The notes beneath the pieces were generated by a model that saw nothing but the letters and a program-made list of their open reading frames with translations, was not told the DNA's origin and ran no database searches. A stretch of DNA of 64,000 nucleotides, taken from positions 62,001 to 126,000 of the forward strand of contig NZ_BONZ01000062.1 of assembly GCF_016862975.1 (NCBI RefSeq). Reading direction: 5' to 3'. Shown here piece after piece: positions 16,068 through 23,844 of the stretch. The position numbers and the translations under genes were made by a program. The first letter of the stretch is position 1. Every line of letters starts with the position of its first letter. This DNA is from Rugosimonospora africana. GTDB lineage: Bacteria > Actinomycetota > Actinomycetes > Mycobacteriales > Micromonosporaceae.

Positions 16068-17285
16068 ATGTGGAGCGCAATCGTGCACGCTTTGGCCATT
16101 GCCGGTTCGATGACCTGGGAGATCCTCTGGGCGCTCATCCTGGGCTTCGGACTGTCCGCGATCGTCCAGGCGGTGGTCCGCCGCTCGACCGTGGTCCGGC
16201 TGCTCGGCGACAACCGCCCGCGGACCCTCGCCCTCGCCGCCGGGCTCGGCGCCGGTTCATCCTCCTGCTCGTACGCGGCCGTGGCGCTGGCGCGTTCGCT
16301 GTTCCGCAAGGGTGCGAACTTCACCGCGGCGATGGCCTTCGAGGTGGCGTCGACGAACCTGGTGATCGAACTCGGGGTGATCCTGGCGCTGTTGGTGGGC
16401 TGGCAGTTCACCGTCGCCGAGTTCATCGGCGGCCCCATCATGATCGTGCTGCTGGCCCTGCTGTTCCGGCTGACCCTGCGCACCCGGCTGCTGAACCGGG
16501 CACGTGCCCAGGCGGATCGGGGCCTGGCCGGCTCCATGGAGGGGCACGCGGCCATGGACATGTCCGTCCAGAGTGGAGGGTCGTTCGGCCGGCGGTTGCT
16601 GTCCCGGGAGGGCTTCACGTCGGTGTCCCATGTGTTCGTGATGGAGTGGGCGGCGATCTGGCGGGACCTGTTCGGCGGGCTGCTCATCGCCGGTGCCATC
16701 GCCGCCTGGGTACCGGAGGCGTTCTGGCGCGCGTTCTTCTTCAGCGGCCACCCCCTGCTGTCCAAGGTGTGGGGACCGCTGATCGGGCCGGTGGTCGCGG
16801 TGGTGTCGTTCGTGTGCTCGATCGGCAACGTGCCGCTGGCGGCGGTGCTCTGGAACGGCGGGATCAGCTTCGGCGGGGTGGTGGCGTTCATCTTCGCTGA
16901 CCTGATCATCCTGCCGATCATCAACATCTACCGCCGGTACTACGGCTGGCGTACCGCGCTCTACATCACCGGCACCTTCTACCTGACCTCGGTCGTGGCG
17001 GGATACCTGGTGGAGTTGCTCTTCGGGGTTACCGGGCTGGTCCCGTCCGGCCGTCATGCGCGAGTGGTGGAGTCGGCGGTGAGCTGGAACTACACGACGT
17101 ACCTCAACATCGTGTTCCTGGTTGTCGCCGCGGTTCTGGTGGTGCGGTTCCTGGGTACCGGCGGCATCGGCATGCTGCGCATGATGGGCGGCGCCCCGGG
17201 CTCCGGCCACGACCACGGCGCTGGCCATGAGCACGGCGGTGGTCATGAGCACAGCCACGAGCACGCCGAGCATCGCGCGTCGTGA
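16068..17285 (+). CDS. Permease (DUF318/YraQ-ArsP type) with His-rich tail
   Basis: This 405-residue inner-membrane protein has about eight to ten helices and two homologous halves (GLGAGSSSCSYAAVALARS near 65-83 and VSFVCSIGNVPLAAVLW near 247-263), as in the DUF318 permease family that includes the organoarsenical exporter ArsP. A Cys-Ser-Cys-like SSSCSY and a second Cys in VCSIG are membrane-embedded. The C-terminus (about 378-400) alternates His, Gly and Glu, a probable metal-binding tail. ATG 16068 follows the CsoR-like operator, so metal (perhaps copper) export or homeostasis is inferred, not shown. Confidence 0.85.
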   Translation: MWSAIVHALAIAGSMTWEILWALILGFGLSAIVQAVVRRSTVVRLLGDNRPRTLALAAGLGAGSSSCSYAAVALARSLFRKGANFTAAMAFEVASTNLVIELGVILALLVGWQFTVAEFIGGPIMIVLLALLFRLTLRTRLLNRARAQADRGLAGSMEGHAAMDMSVQSGGSFGRRLLSREGFTSVSHVFVMEWAAIWRDLFGGLLIAGAIAAWVPEAFWRAFFFSGHPLLSKVWGPLIGPVVAVVSFVCSIGNVPLAAVLWNGGISFGGVVAFIFADLIILPIINIYRRYYGWRTALYITGTFYLTSVVAGYLVELLFGVTGLVPSGRHARVVESAVSWNYTTYLNIVFLVVAAVLVVRFLGTGGIGMLRMMGGAPGSGHDHGAGHEHGGGHEHSHEHAEHRAS

Positions 17286-17393
17286 TGAGCGCCACCATGG
17301 TCGAATCGGCTATCGTGTTGTCGTTCGACGCGGGGGTGGCTTTGCCGCGGGTAGACATGCGGTCGGTTGTGGTTGCGGTGAGGGAGAAGATTG

Positions 17394-17834
17394 ATGACCA
17401 CGGGTAAGGTCGTTCGGTTCGACGAGGGTCGGGGCTACGGATTCATCGCCCCTGACGACGGCGGTGACGATGTGTTCGTGCACGCCAACGAACTCACCGA
17501 CCGGGGCGTTCGGGTCGCCACCGGCGCCAGGGTGGAGTTCAACGTGATCGACGGTGGGCGGGGCCTCAAGGCATACGACGTGCACGTGCTGGAGATGCCG
17601 GTGGGCGCCGGCACCGCCTCCTCCTCCGCCCGTACCCAGCCGGTCGCGTCGGATCGGACCGCCGAGCGGCAGGGCGCCGAAGACGAACTCTGTGAGATCT
17701 TCTCGGAGGATGAGTTCCAGTCGCGCGTCACCGACATCCTGCTGGACGCCGGCCCCCAGCTGACCGGTGCGCAGATCGTCGAGCTGCGCAAGCGCCTGGT
17801 CCAATTCGGCCGGCAGAACGGCTGGATCGAGTAG
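17394..17834 (+). CDS. Cold-shock domain protein with C-terminal extension
   Basis: This 146-residue nucleic-acid-binding protein has an N-terminal cold-shock domain (residues 2-65) with the RNP1-like motif GRGYGFIAPDDG and RNP2-like DVFVHANEL. After a Ser/Thr-rich linker, residues ~95-146 form a second helical region (FQSRVTDILLDAGPQLTGAQ) not present in 67-residue CspA proteins but common in actinobacterial long forms. ATG 17394 follows AGGGAGAAG. RNA chaperone activity is the expected role. Confidence 0.9.
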   Translation: MTTGKVVRFDEGRGYGFIAPDDGGDDVFVHANELTDRGVRVATGARVEFNVIDGGRGLKAYDVHVLEMPVGAGTASSSARTQPVASDRTAERQGAEDELCEIFSEDEFQSRVTDILLDAGPQLTGAQIVELRKRLVQFGRQNGWIE

Positions 17835-17853
17835 CGCGGGCCGGAATCGCTCG

Positions 17854-18075
17854 TCAGCCGGTGAAGGTGTCACCGCCCGGGGCATCGCTGTCCGGGTCGT
17901 CCGAAACTGGCCAGATGGTCAGGCTGACGTCCTGCTGCTGCTCCGGGCAGTGGAGCCGGATGTGGGTGTGCCCGAACGGCGCGTCGACAAGGGCGCAGTG
18001 GTGCGGCTTCGCCTGCCCGGCGTGCGCGTACGGCTGGAAGAACCGGCAGGTCAGGCACATCGGCGGACAGGTCAT
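17854..18075 (-). CDS. Cys-rich C-terminal segment of a MarR-type regulator, out of frame
   Basis: 73 codons open from ATG 18075. The product contains TCPPMCLTCRFFQPYAHAG and PHHCALVDAPFG followed by a last Cys, a Zn-binding tail that I know as the C-terminus of MarR-like regulators in actinobacteria. Its codon third positions are strongly G/C, so this is the genuine frame here, whereas the frame of the upstream HTH part (17870-18436) becomes atypical after ~18080. Either the gene is frameshifted, or the tail is made as a separate overlapping protein. Confidence 0.6.
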   Translation of the reverse strand: MTCPPMCLTCRFFQPYAHAGQAKPHHCALVDAPFGHTHIRLHCPEQQQDVSLTIWPVSDDPDSDAPGGDTFTG

Positions 18076-18436
18076 CGAGCCGACCGAGCAGGTGAGCGGC
18101 CCAGTTGAGCAGCGGCGGGGCCAGGTCGCGACCCGGCCCGGTCAGGGACACCCGCACGTGGCCGGGATCGTAGGAAGGCGCCGGATCCAGGCCGACCAGT
18201 CCCTCGACCCGCAGCCGGCCGACCGCCTCGACCAGATCGGGCAGGCTCATGCCGAGCGACGAGGCGAGTTCTTCGATCGATTGCTTGTCGCCGCGCTGGG
18301 AGAGCATCAGGATGACCTGCTGATCCACCAGCGTGGTCGGGCCGCCGGACGCGTGCCCGTCGGTGGCGGCGTGCATCGCCGTGGCGAGGCGCACCAGGCC
18401 GATGGCCAGGCGTTCGTCATCGTGATCTGTCAGCAT
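17870..18436 (-). CDS. MarR-family regulator, probably frameshifted
   Basis: From ATG 18436 (GGGGGCC upstream), the first ~120 residues are a MarR-like winged helix (TLVDQQVILMLSQRGDKQ, SIEELASSLGMSLPDLVEAV, LDPAPSYDPGHVRVSLTGPG). Past LLNWAAHLLGRLDDL the frame turns into Arg/Ala/Pro-rich sequence with poor codon use, while the expected Cys-rich tail continues in another frame from 18075. A small deletion in the linker is the simplest explanation. It could be a pseudogene, a sequencing error or true overlapping genes. Confidence 0.6.
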   Translation of the reverse strand: MLTDHDDERLAIGLVRLATAMHAATDGHASGGPTTLVDQQVILMLSQRGDKQSIEELASSLGMSLPDLVEAVGRLRVEGLVGLDPAPSYDPGHVRVSLTGPGRDLAPPLLNWAAHLLGRLDDLSADVPDLPVLPAVRARRAGEAAPLRPCRRAVRAHPHPAPLPGAAAGRQPDHLASFGRPGQRCPGR

Positions 18437-18454
18437 CGTGGCCCCCACACCCTG

Positions 18455-18507
18455 ATTCGACCGGTCCGGCTCGGCGCGTCCGCGATGCGCCGCGTCGCAG
18501 ACCGGTC
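18455..18507 (+). repeat. Dispersed ~50-bp repeat, copy E
   Basis: GACCGGTC occurs at 18459-18466 and 18500-18507. Between them is CGGCTCGGCGCGTCCG, the family core. It lies in the intergenic space behind the MarR-type gene. Confidence 0.7.
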
Positions 18508-18601
18508 TCCCCCCAGTGGACATTCATCCATGCTGGCCGGGGTGGTGGCAAGTATCGGTGGCGGCATTCTTCGATGCCGGCATGTCGGAGGTACGACGCG
18601 G

Positions 18602-18635
18602 GGCGGCGGGGGCGGTGTCGACCGCCCCCGCCGCC
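18602..18635. terminator. Strong hairpin downstream of cellulase gene
   Basis: Perfect 15-bp arms, GGCGGCGGGGGCGGT (18602-18616) and its complement (18621-18635), enclose a GTCG loop. It starts eleven bases past the minus-strand cellulase stop at 18646. No T tract follows, as is normal in such GC-rich genomes. Confidence 0.75.
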
Positions 18636-18645
18636 GGGTCGCGCC

Positions 18646-21126
18646 TCAGCCGGTCGTGCAGGCGTTGCCGTTCACCGTGAACGCGGTCGGTCTGGCGTTG
18701 GTACCGCTGTAGCTGCCGTTGAAGCCGATCGAGGTGGAGGCTCCGGGCGCCAGCGTCCCGTTGTACGACAGGCTCGTCGCGGTCACCGCGGTGCCGCTCT
18801 GCGTCCAGGTCGCCGACCAGCCCTGGCTGACAGTCTGGTTGCCGGAGAACGCGAACTTCAACGTCCAGCCGTTGATCGTCGAGGTACCGGTGTTCGCGAT
18901 GGTAACCGTCGCGGTGAACCCGCCGCCCCAGTCATTGGTCGCGTAGGTGACCCGGCACGCTCCCGCCGCGCCGGTCGGGCTGGGCGACGCGCTGCGGCTC
19001 GGGGTCGGGCTCGCCGACGGGCTGCGGCTCGGCGACGGCGACACCGGCGGGGTGGGCGAGACCGACGGGCTGGGCGACACCGGTGGGCCGGAGCCCGGCG
19101 CGGTACCCCAGACCAGGCTGGTGCCGTCGTAGAGCGTGATGTACGGGTCGTTCACCGGTGTCGCGCCGGGCGTACCGGGCAGGCCCTGGAAGGAGTAGTC
19201 CTTCGTGTAGTCGTGCGGTCCCGGGAAGGTGATGCGGAACTGCACCTCGCGTTTGAAGTCGGACTGGCCGGACGGCTGGATCGAGGTGCCGGTGCAGTCG
19301 ATGGTGAGGTAGTAGGTGCTGCCGGACAGCTGGGTCACTCCGGTCGGCGCCTTGCACTGGTTGTACGGCGAGGTGAACTGCAACTGGCTCGCCGAGTAGC
19401 CGGAGTCCAGGGTGAAGTAGTAGCGGAAGCTGCCGCTCGTGAGTTTGCGGGCCGGCCACGCCGACTTGTTCTCCACCAGTGCCTTGATCTCCACGAAGTT
19501 GGTACCGGTGGCGTTCGGCGCGGCCTGTACCAGCATCTCCGGCCCGTCCGGAGTCTCCTTCGGCGGGAAGTTGGAAAGCGACGTGCCGCCGTACTCCTGG
19601 GTCAACTCGGAAAGCGCGCCCGAGAACAGCGCGTTGTAGTCCAGCGCGCCCTCGGCCTGCTGATAGTTGCTGCGGTCGTCGGTGTAGGCGTCGCTGCCGG
19701 CCGAGTTGGGGCCGCCGACCAGCTCACCGATGGCGGTGTGCCGGTTGTTCGGCGGGTCGGTGATGTTGTTGGTCCAGGAGCCGTGCGCGCCGCGGCTGTG
19801 CACGTTCTTCGGCCAGGCCGAGTTCCTTCCGCTGTTGGTGAACCCGACCTCGTAGCTCAGGTGGTTCGGGTTGTCGCCGAGCAGGTAGTTGATCTGCCGT
19901 ACGCCGAAGTCGTGGTACGCCTGCGCCTTGGTCGCGTCCCGGCCCTGGGACTTGAGCCAGTTGCCGAACTCCAGTGCGAGGAAGGCTTCGTTGGCCGCGT
20001 ACCGCGACGTGCCCCACACGTCCACCACGGCCTCGCCGCCCGGCGTGTAGTTGACGTGTGCGCCGTTGACCGCACTGGTGAACCAGTCGAGGTTGCGCTC
20101 GGCGTCGTCGATGTACTGCTGCTGCCCGGTCAGTTCGGCCATCAGCACGTACACGCCGAAGGACTTGTCGTCCCAGTTGATCGTCCAGTTGTACTCGGGC
20201 GTGGTGGTCTGGGACATCTTGTTCATGTTGGCGTAGTAGGTCTGCGCCTTGGTCAGGTACGCGTTGTCGCCGGTGGCCTTGTAGAGCCAGACGGCGCCCC
20301 AGGTCAACTCGTCCCAGTACCCCGACCAGGAGTTGTAGTACCCCTGCGCGGCGCTGATGCAGGCGTCGTACTTGCCGCGGTAGGCGTCGGCGAAGTCGTA
20401 CAGCGACTTGGCCTGGGACAGCAGGGTGGCCGCGTAGCTCGGGTCGCTGCCCTTGAACAGCAGGTACGAGGAGGCCAGCGCGGCAGCCGCCTCACCGGTG
20501 AGGTCCGAGCCCGGGCAGGACTCGGTGACCGCGTAGGACGGCCGGGGAGAGGGATTGACCTCGGGCGGTCCCCAGAATGCGTGGTCCGACCCGCCGTCGC
20601 CGACCTGGCCGTAGAACACGTGCGCCGACGGGTGCGCCTTGATGATGTAGTCGTCGCCCCAGCGCAGGTTGCGCAGCAGGTACTGCTGCTGGCCGCTCGT
20701 CGAGTAGCCACCCGGGTTGGCCAGGCCTCCCCAGGCGAGGGCGGTCATCGAGTACGCCTCGGGGAAGCCGAACTTCACTTCGTCTCCGGCGTCGTGGTAC
20801 CCGCCAGTGAGGTCGAGCCCGTGGTCGGCGCCGTCGGTCAGGTCGGAGTCACCGCGCCAGCCGACCCGGTTGTCGGCGGGCAGCTTGCCGGAGCGCTGCG
20901 ATTCGTAGAACAGCATCGAGTCCTGGAGAGCCTCGGCGTAGTTGAACTCGCCCGTCGGGGCCGGAGCCGCGGCGGCGAGGCGGGCCACCGAGGCGACGGT
21001 CGCGCCGGTGAGGATGGCGAGTACGAGGGCCAACCCGGCCCGGACCGGCCTTCGCGGCAACGGTCGACGCGGACCGGTACGGCGCGGCGCGGTAGGGCGG
21101 AGCCGGGAGAGGAGGGGGAGTGGCAT
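18646..21126 (-). CDS. Secreted GH9 cellulase with CBM3 and CBM2 modules
   Basis: This 826-residue extracellular glucanase hydrolyses beta-1,4-glucan. A long basic signal peptide (~1-53, LALVLAILTGATVASVARLA) is followed by the GH9 catalytic domain (~55-500): DLTGGYHDAGDEVKFGFP carries the catalytic Asp residues and QQAEGALDYNA the catalytic Glu. A CBM3-like module (~520-670) follows, then a Pro/Ser linker (~675-720) and a C-terminal CBM2 (WGGGFTATVTIANTG to NGNACTTG). GH9-CBM3 architecture suggests a processive endoglucanase like Thermobifida Cel9A. ATG 21126 has AGGAG seven bases upstream. A CebR-like box lies ~60 bp upstream. Confidence 0.95.
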   Translation of the reverse strand: MPLPLLSRLRPTAPRRTGPRRPLPRRPVRAGLALVLAILTGATVASVARLAAAAPAPTGEFNYAEALQDSMLFYESQRSGKLPADNRVGWRGDSDLTDGADHGLDLTGGYHDAGDEVKFGFPEAYSMTALAWGGLANPGGYSTSGQQQYLLRNLRWGDDYIIKAHPSAHVFYGQVGDGGSDHAFWGPPEVNPSPRPSYAVTESCPGSDLTGEAAAALASSYLLFKGSDPSYAATLLSQAKSLYDFADAYRGKYDACISAAQGYYNSWSGYWDELTWGAVWLYKATGDNAYLTKAQTYYANMNKMSQTTTPEYNWTINWDDKSFGVYVLMAELTGQQQYIDDAERNLDWFTSAVNGAHVNYTPGGEAVVDVWGTSRYAANEAFLALEFGNWLKSQGRDATKAQAYHDFGVRQINYLLGDNPNHLSYEVGFTNSGRNSAWPKNVHSRGAHGSWTNNITDPPNNRHTAIGELVGGPNSAGSDAYTDDRSNYQQAEGALDYNALFSGALSELTQEYGGTSLSNFPPKETPDGPEMLVQAAPNATGTNFVEIKALVENKSAWPARKLTSGSFRYYFTLDSGYSASQLQFTSPYNQCKAPTGVTQLSGSTYYLTIDCTGTSIQPSGQSDFKREVQFRITFPGPHDYTKDYSFQGLPGTPGATPVNDPYITLYDGTSLVWGTAPGSGPPVSPSPSVSPTPPVSPSPSRSPSASPTPSRSASPSPTGAAGACRVTYATNDWGGGFTATVTIANTGTSTINGWTLKFAFSGNQTVSQGWSATWTQSGTAVTATSLSYNGTLAPGASTSIGFNGSYSGTNARPTAFTVNGNACTTG

Positions 21127-21187
21127 GGATGCTCCTGAGGACGTTGTGGCAGGAGTCAGTGAGCGGCCCCACGTGGCCCCGGATTCG

Positions 21188-21201
21188 TGGGAGCGCTTCC
21201 A
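21188..21201. promoter_or_regulatory. CebR-like operator upstream of cellulase
   Basis: TGGGAGCGCTTCCA differs by one base from the 14-bp palindrome TGGGAGCGCTCCCA bound by the LacI-family cellobiose repressor CebR in Streptomyces and Thermobifida. It lies 62 bp before the cellulase start, so induction by cellobiose is expected. No cebR gene lies in the window. Confidence 0.85.
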
Positions 21202-21327
21202 TCGACGTTGGTAGTGGACTGTAATACCCCCGGCGGGATTGGCAAAGGGCCAGTCGGACGAGAGCGACCCGGCACGGTACGGCGGGGTAGGGCGGTTATC
21301 GCGGCAGGCGACGGGTAGCTGTGCCGC

Positions 21328-21978
21328 ATGACCGGCCCCGACAACAGCGGTGCCGAGTCGGACACCGGGCGCACCGAGGCGTTCAGCGACGGGATCCTGG
21401 CCATCGTCATCACGCTGTTGGTGCTGGACCTCCGACCCCCGAACTCTCCCGCCGGCCACCTGCTGTCCGGTCTTCTCGAGCAGTGGCCGGGGTACGCGGC
21501 CTATGTCGCCTCGTACGCGTACGTCGCCGTGGTCTGGCTGAATCACAAGGCGACGTTCCGGCGCATCCGGCGGGCCGATCGCGGGCTGAACTGGCTCAAT
21601 CTCCTGGTGCTGTTCAGCACGGCGCTGCTGCCGTTCCCGACGACGGTGCTCTCCAGCGCACTACGCCGGCCCGACCAAGCGGACCGGCGGGTCGCCGTGG
21701 CCACGTACGCGCTCGTCGGCGTGGTGCTGTCCGCGGCCTGGCTGGTGTTGTACCACTACCTCGCCCGCCACGCCGACCTCCTCCAGGACACGGCCCACGA
21801 CCGCTTCTTCCGCAGCGAACGGCTGCGCGCGTTGGTCGGGGTGGTGCTGTACGCGCTCGCGGGGATCGTCGGCTTCCTGGTCTCGCCGCTCGTGGGCCTC
21901 GGGATCTTTGTGGTGCTGCCGGTCTTCTACGGACTCACCAGTGGCGGGCTGTACCAGTTGCGACCGTTCGCCAGATAG
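21328..21978 (+). CDS. TMEM175-family (DUF1211) potassium channel-like protein
   Basis: This 216-residue membrane protein has six hydrophobic segments. The family hallmark RTEAFSDGILAIVITLL starts at residue ~15; the FSD motif and the hydrophobic constriction line the pore in bacterial TMEM175 channels. ATG 21328 gives the usual N-terminus. It is followed immediately by the left copy of the 39-41-bp direct repeat. No partner gene is evident. Confidence 0.88.
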   Translation: MTGPDNSGAESDTGRTEAFSDGILAIVITLLVLDLRPPNSPAGHLLSGLLEQWPGYAAYVASYAYVAVVWLNHKATFRRIRRADRGLNWLNLLVLFSTALLPFPTTVLSSALRRPDQADRRVAVATYALVGVVLSAAWLVLYHYLARHADLLQDTAHDRFFRSERLRALVGVVLYALAGIVGFLVSPLVGLGIFVVLPVFYGLTSGGLYQLRPFAR

Positions 21979-21980
21979 GC

Positions 21981-22019
21981 GTCACGCGCGACGGCGGCCC
22001 GCGCACCAGATCGTCCGGC
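21981..22019. repeat. Left copy of a 39/41-bp direct repeat (duplicated gene end)
   Basis: This 39-bp segment matches 22788-22828 with one substitution and two small gaps; both end in CACCAGATCGTCCGGC. The right copy is the 3' end of the endonuclease III-like gene, so the left copy looks like a duplicated gene end. The two copies bracket the DNA-binding gene at 22270. Confidence 0.85.
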
Positions 22020-22027
22020 CTTGTTCG

Positions 22028-22072
22028 CCAGGCGGTGTACTATTCCACCGCCTGGTGTACTATTGCACCAGG
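22028..22072 (+). promoter_or_regulatory. Double palindromic operator upstream of island gene
   Basis: Site 1: CCAGGCGGTG (22028-22037) and CACCGCCTGG (22046-22055) around TACTATTC. Site 2: CCTGGTG (22051-22057) and CACCAGG (22066-22072) around TACTATTG. The GGTGTACTATT units repeat every 20 bp (two helical turns), and each spacer carries a -10-like TACTAT. This suggests cooperative binding by the protein encoded at 22270. Confidence 0.75.
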
Positions 22073-22269
22073 CAGACCTCAATGGGGTGCGGCCCGCGTC
22101 AGAGAGTGAGTTGGTCTGCGTACGTTGCTCCGCGAGCCTTGGCATCTGGTCGACGCCCCGCAATCCGGGGACTCACGCCAAGCAGGTCGATCGCTTCGTT
22201 CAGCGGCACGCCCATGCGGCGCCGCGGAGCGGGCCGTCGGCAGCTTCGTGAAGGGGAAGGGGTAGGCCG

Positions 22270-22788
22270 ATGACGACTCAGGTCTTCACTGTGGTCCTTG
22301 ATAGGCAGCCTACCGACGAGGAACTGGACGGGTTGTACGCCGCGGGGTGCGACGACGCGGCGTTCGGTGTCGAGGACGGCCTTCCGATCGGTGAGTTTGA
22401 CCGGGAGGCTCCGACACTGGCCGACGCGATTGTCTCCGTGGTACGCGACGTGGAGTCCGTGGGTCTCACTGTCCTCCGCGTCGTGGACGAGGATCTGCTG
22501 ACCCTTGCCGACATCGCTGATCGCATCAGCCAAAGCCGGGAGTCCGTGCGCCGGTACGCGTCCGGAGAACGCGGCCCGGGGGACTTCCCGCCGCCGGTGA
22601 ACCCCAGGCGCGACGGCACCCTGTTCTACCGCTGGAGCGAGGTCGCTCCCTGGCTTCGGCAACGTCTTCAGGTGCAGCTTCCGGAAGCCAACCCCGCGCT
22701 GGTCGTGGCGAACCTCGTCCTGCAGGCTCGCCAGCACCGGCACCAGGTTGCCCACATGTCTGCCCTGAGCGAGCTGCTGGCCGCGTAG
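22270..22788 (+). CDS. Putative DNA-binding protein within a small repeat-flanked island
   Basis: This 172-residue cytoplasmic protein starts at ATG 22270, with GAAGGGG upstream. Residues 1-70 are a small alpha/beta domain (FTVVLDRQPTDEELDGLYAA; DAAFGVEDGLPIGEFDREAP). Residues ~77-115 are a MerR/XRE-like HTH (LTLADIADRISQSRESVRRY, then GPGDFPPPV), a wing-like part follows (LFYRWSEVAPWLRQ), and the tail is helical. I know it only as a type labelled DNA-binding protein in actinobacteria. No toxin gene is visible beside it. It probably binds the double operator at 22028-22072. Confidence 0.8.
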   Translation: MTTQVFTVVLDRQPTDEELDGLYAAGCDDAAFGVEDGLPIGEFDREAPTLADAIVSVVRDVESVGLTVLRVVDEDLLTLADIADRISQSRESVRRYASGERGPGDFPPPVNPRRDGTLFYRWSEVAPWLRQRLQVQLPEANPALVVANLVLQARQHRHQVAHMSALSELLAA

Positions 22789-22828
22789 TCAGGCGCGACG
22801 GCGGGCCGTGCGCACCAGATCGTCCGGC
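22788..22828. repeat. Right copy of the 39/41-bp direct repeat
   Basis: This 41-bp segment is the intact 3' end of the endonuclease III-like gene (codes for DDLVRTARRRA and stop, minus strand) and touches the stop of the DNA-binding gene. See the left copy at 21981-22019. Confidence 0.85.
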
Positions 22829-23448
22829 GGCGTACGGTCGAGCGCGACCCGGACCAGCGCGGACGCCAGCCGGGGCAGTTCCTTCGGCGGCACCAGCCCG
22901 GTCAGCGACTCCGGCTTCGCCGGCAGGCCCACCTTCGTGGCGCCCGCGGTGACCTTCCGGTCCAGGTACGGGCGATACTCCGGCCACACGCCCTGCACCT
23001 CGCGGGTGAAGATGTCGGCACCCGTCGGGCCGATCCCGGAGAACTCGACGAGCATCGAACGCAGCGAGCGCACCTGACCGTCGGCCTCGGCCCGCAGCCG
23101 GCGCAGGTCGCCGCGCCAGCGGTCCAGGCACAGTTGGGCCTCGTCGCCGAGTTCGGTCGCGGTGCGCTCGTCGTAGCGGCGGTAGTGCCCGCGCCCGAGC
23201 GCGTCGACCCGCTGCTGCCAACTGGCCCGGGCCATCGCCTCCGGAGTGCGGTACCCGGCGCCGAACAGCGCCCGGGCCGCGGCCACCGCGACACCTGCCG
23301 AGATGCGCGCGCTCAGCAGGGTGGTCAGCACCAGCAACTGGTAGAGCGGCCCGGGACGGTCGGCCAGCCGGATCCCGGCCTCCTCGGCGAAGGTGCTGCC
23401 GTACCGGTCCATCAGCCGGCGAACCAGTTCGGTGCTCCGGTCAGGCAT
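22789..23448 (-). CDS. Endonuclease III-like HhH-GPD protein
   Basis: This 219-residue protein has the helix-hairpin-helix GPD fold of endonuclease III/MutY (LTTLLSARISAGVAVAAARALF near the N-terminus; FSGIGPTGADIFTREV as the HhH hairpin at ~125-140). The catalytic Lys of endonuclease III and the four-Cys Fe-S cluster loop are not seen, so it belongs to the divergent subgroup of unclear activity. ATG 23448 has GAGGG upstream; ATG 23496 is an alternative. It is convergent with, and abuts, the island gene. Confidence 0.82.
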   Translation of the reverse strand: MPDRSTELVRRLMDRYGSTFAEEAGIRLADRPGPLYQLLVLTTLLSARISAGVAVAAARALFGAGYRTPEAMARASWQQRVDALGRGHYRRYDERTATELGDEAQLCLDRWRGDLRRLRAEADGQVRSLRSMLVEFSGIGPTGADIFTREVQGVWPEYRPYLDRKVTAGATKVGLPAKPESLTGLVPPKELPRLASALVRVALDRTPPDDLVRTARRRA

Positions 23449-23530
23449 CGGCGGTCCCTCCGAGTCGTGGTCCGCAGAGTCGCGCTTCCGGAACACTTAC
23501 CCGGCCCGGTCACGGGGAAACCGCCGACCC

Positions 23531-23655
23531 GGCGTGGCCGCCGCCCGCCGCGCGGTCGTGCACCTGACCTGAGAAGACGGGGCGTGGTCGCCGCCTGCCG
23601 CTCGGTCGCGCACCTGACCTGAGATGACCGGCGTGGTCGCCGCCCGCCGCAACGC
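23531..23655. repeat. ~50-bp tandem repeat, two and a half copies
   Basis: Copies start at 23531, 23581 and 23630 (GGCGTGGYCGCCGCC), each followed in the first two by GCACCTGACCTGAG. The period is 49-50 bp and the copies differ by a few bases. It lies in the intergenic region between the endonuclease-like gene and the DUF5753 regulator. Confidence 0.85.
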
Positions 23656-23844
23656 ACCCCGAAAAAGATCTCAACATACTCGCCGACTCGGGCCACGGAA
23701 TCGGATGTGTGGCTGATCCGTCCGACCATCCCCGGATGGCATGCTTGCTCGGTCGTGCAGCAGGCCGAGAGGACGGAGATGGCGCGGTCCGCGACACCGA
23801 CGGGACCGGGACGAGCGCCTCGAGCGAGGATCGGAGGGCGGCGG

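Noticed and set aside
22099-22215. A 38-codon minus-strand frame inside the repeat-flanked island
   Set aside because: No ribosome site, mixed codon use and no recognisable motif; not enough to call a gene or toxin.
23531-23655. Possible CRISPR array
   Set aside because: The repeats are contiguous with no distinct spacers, only two and a half copies, and no cas genes are in the window.
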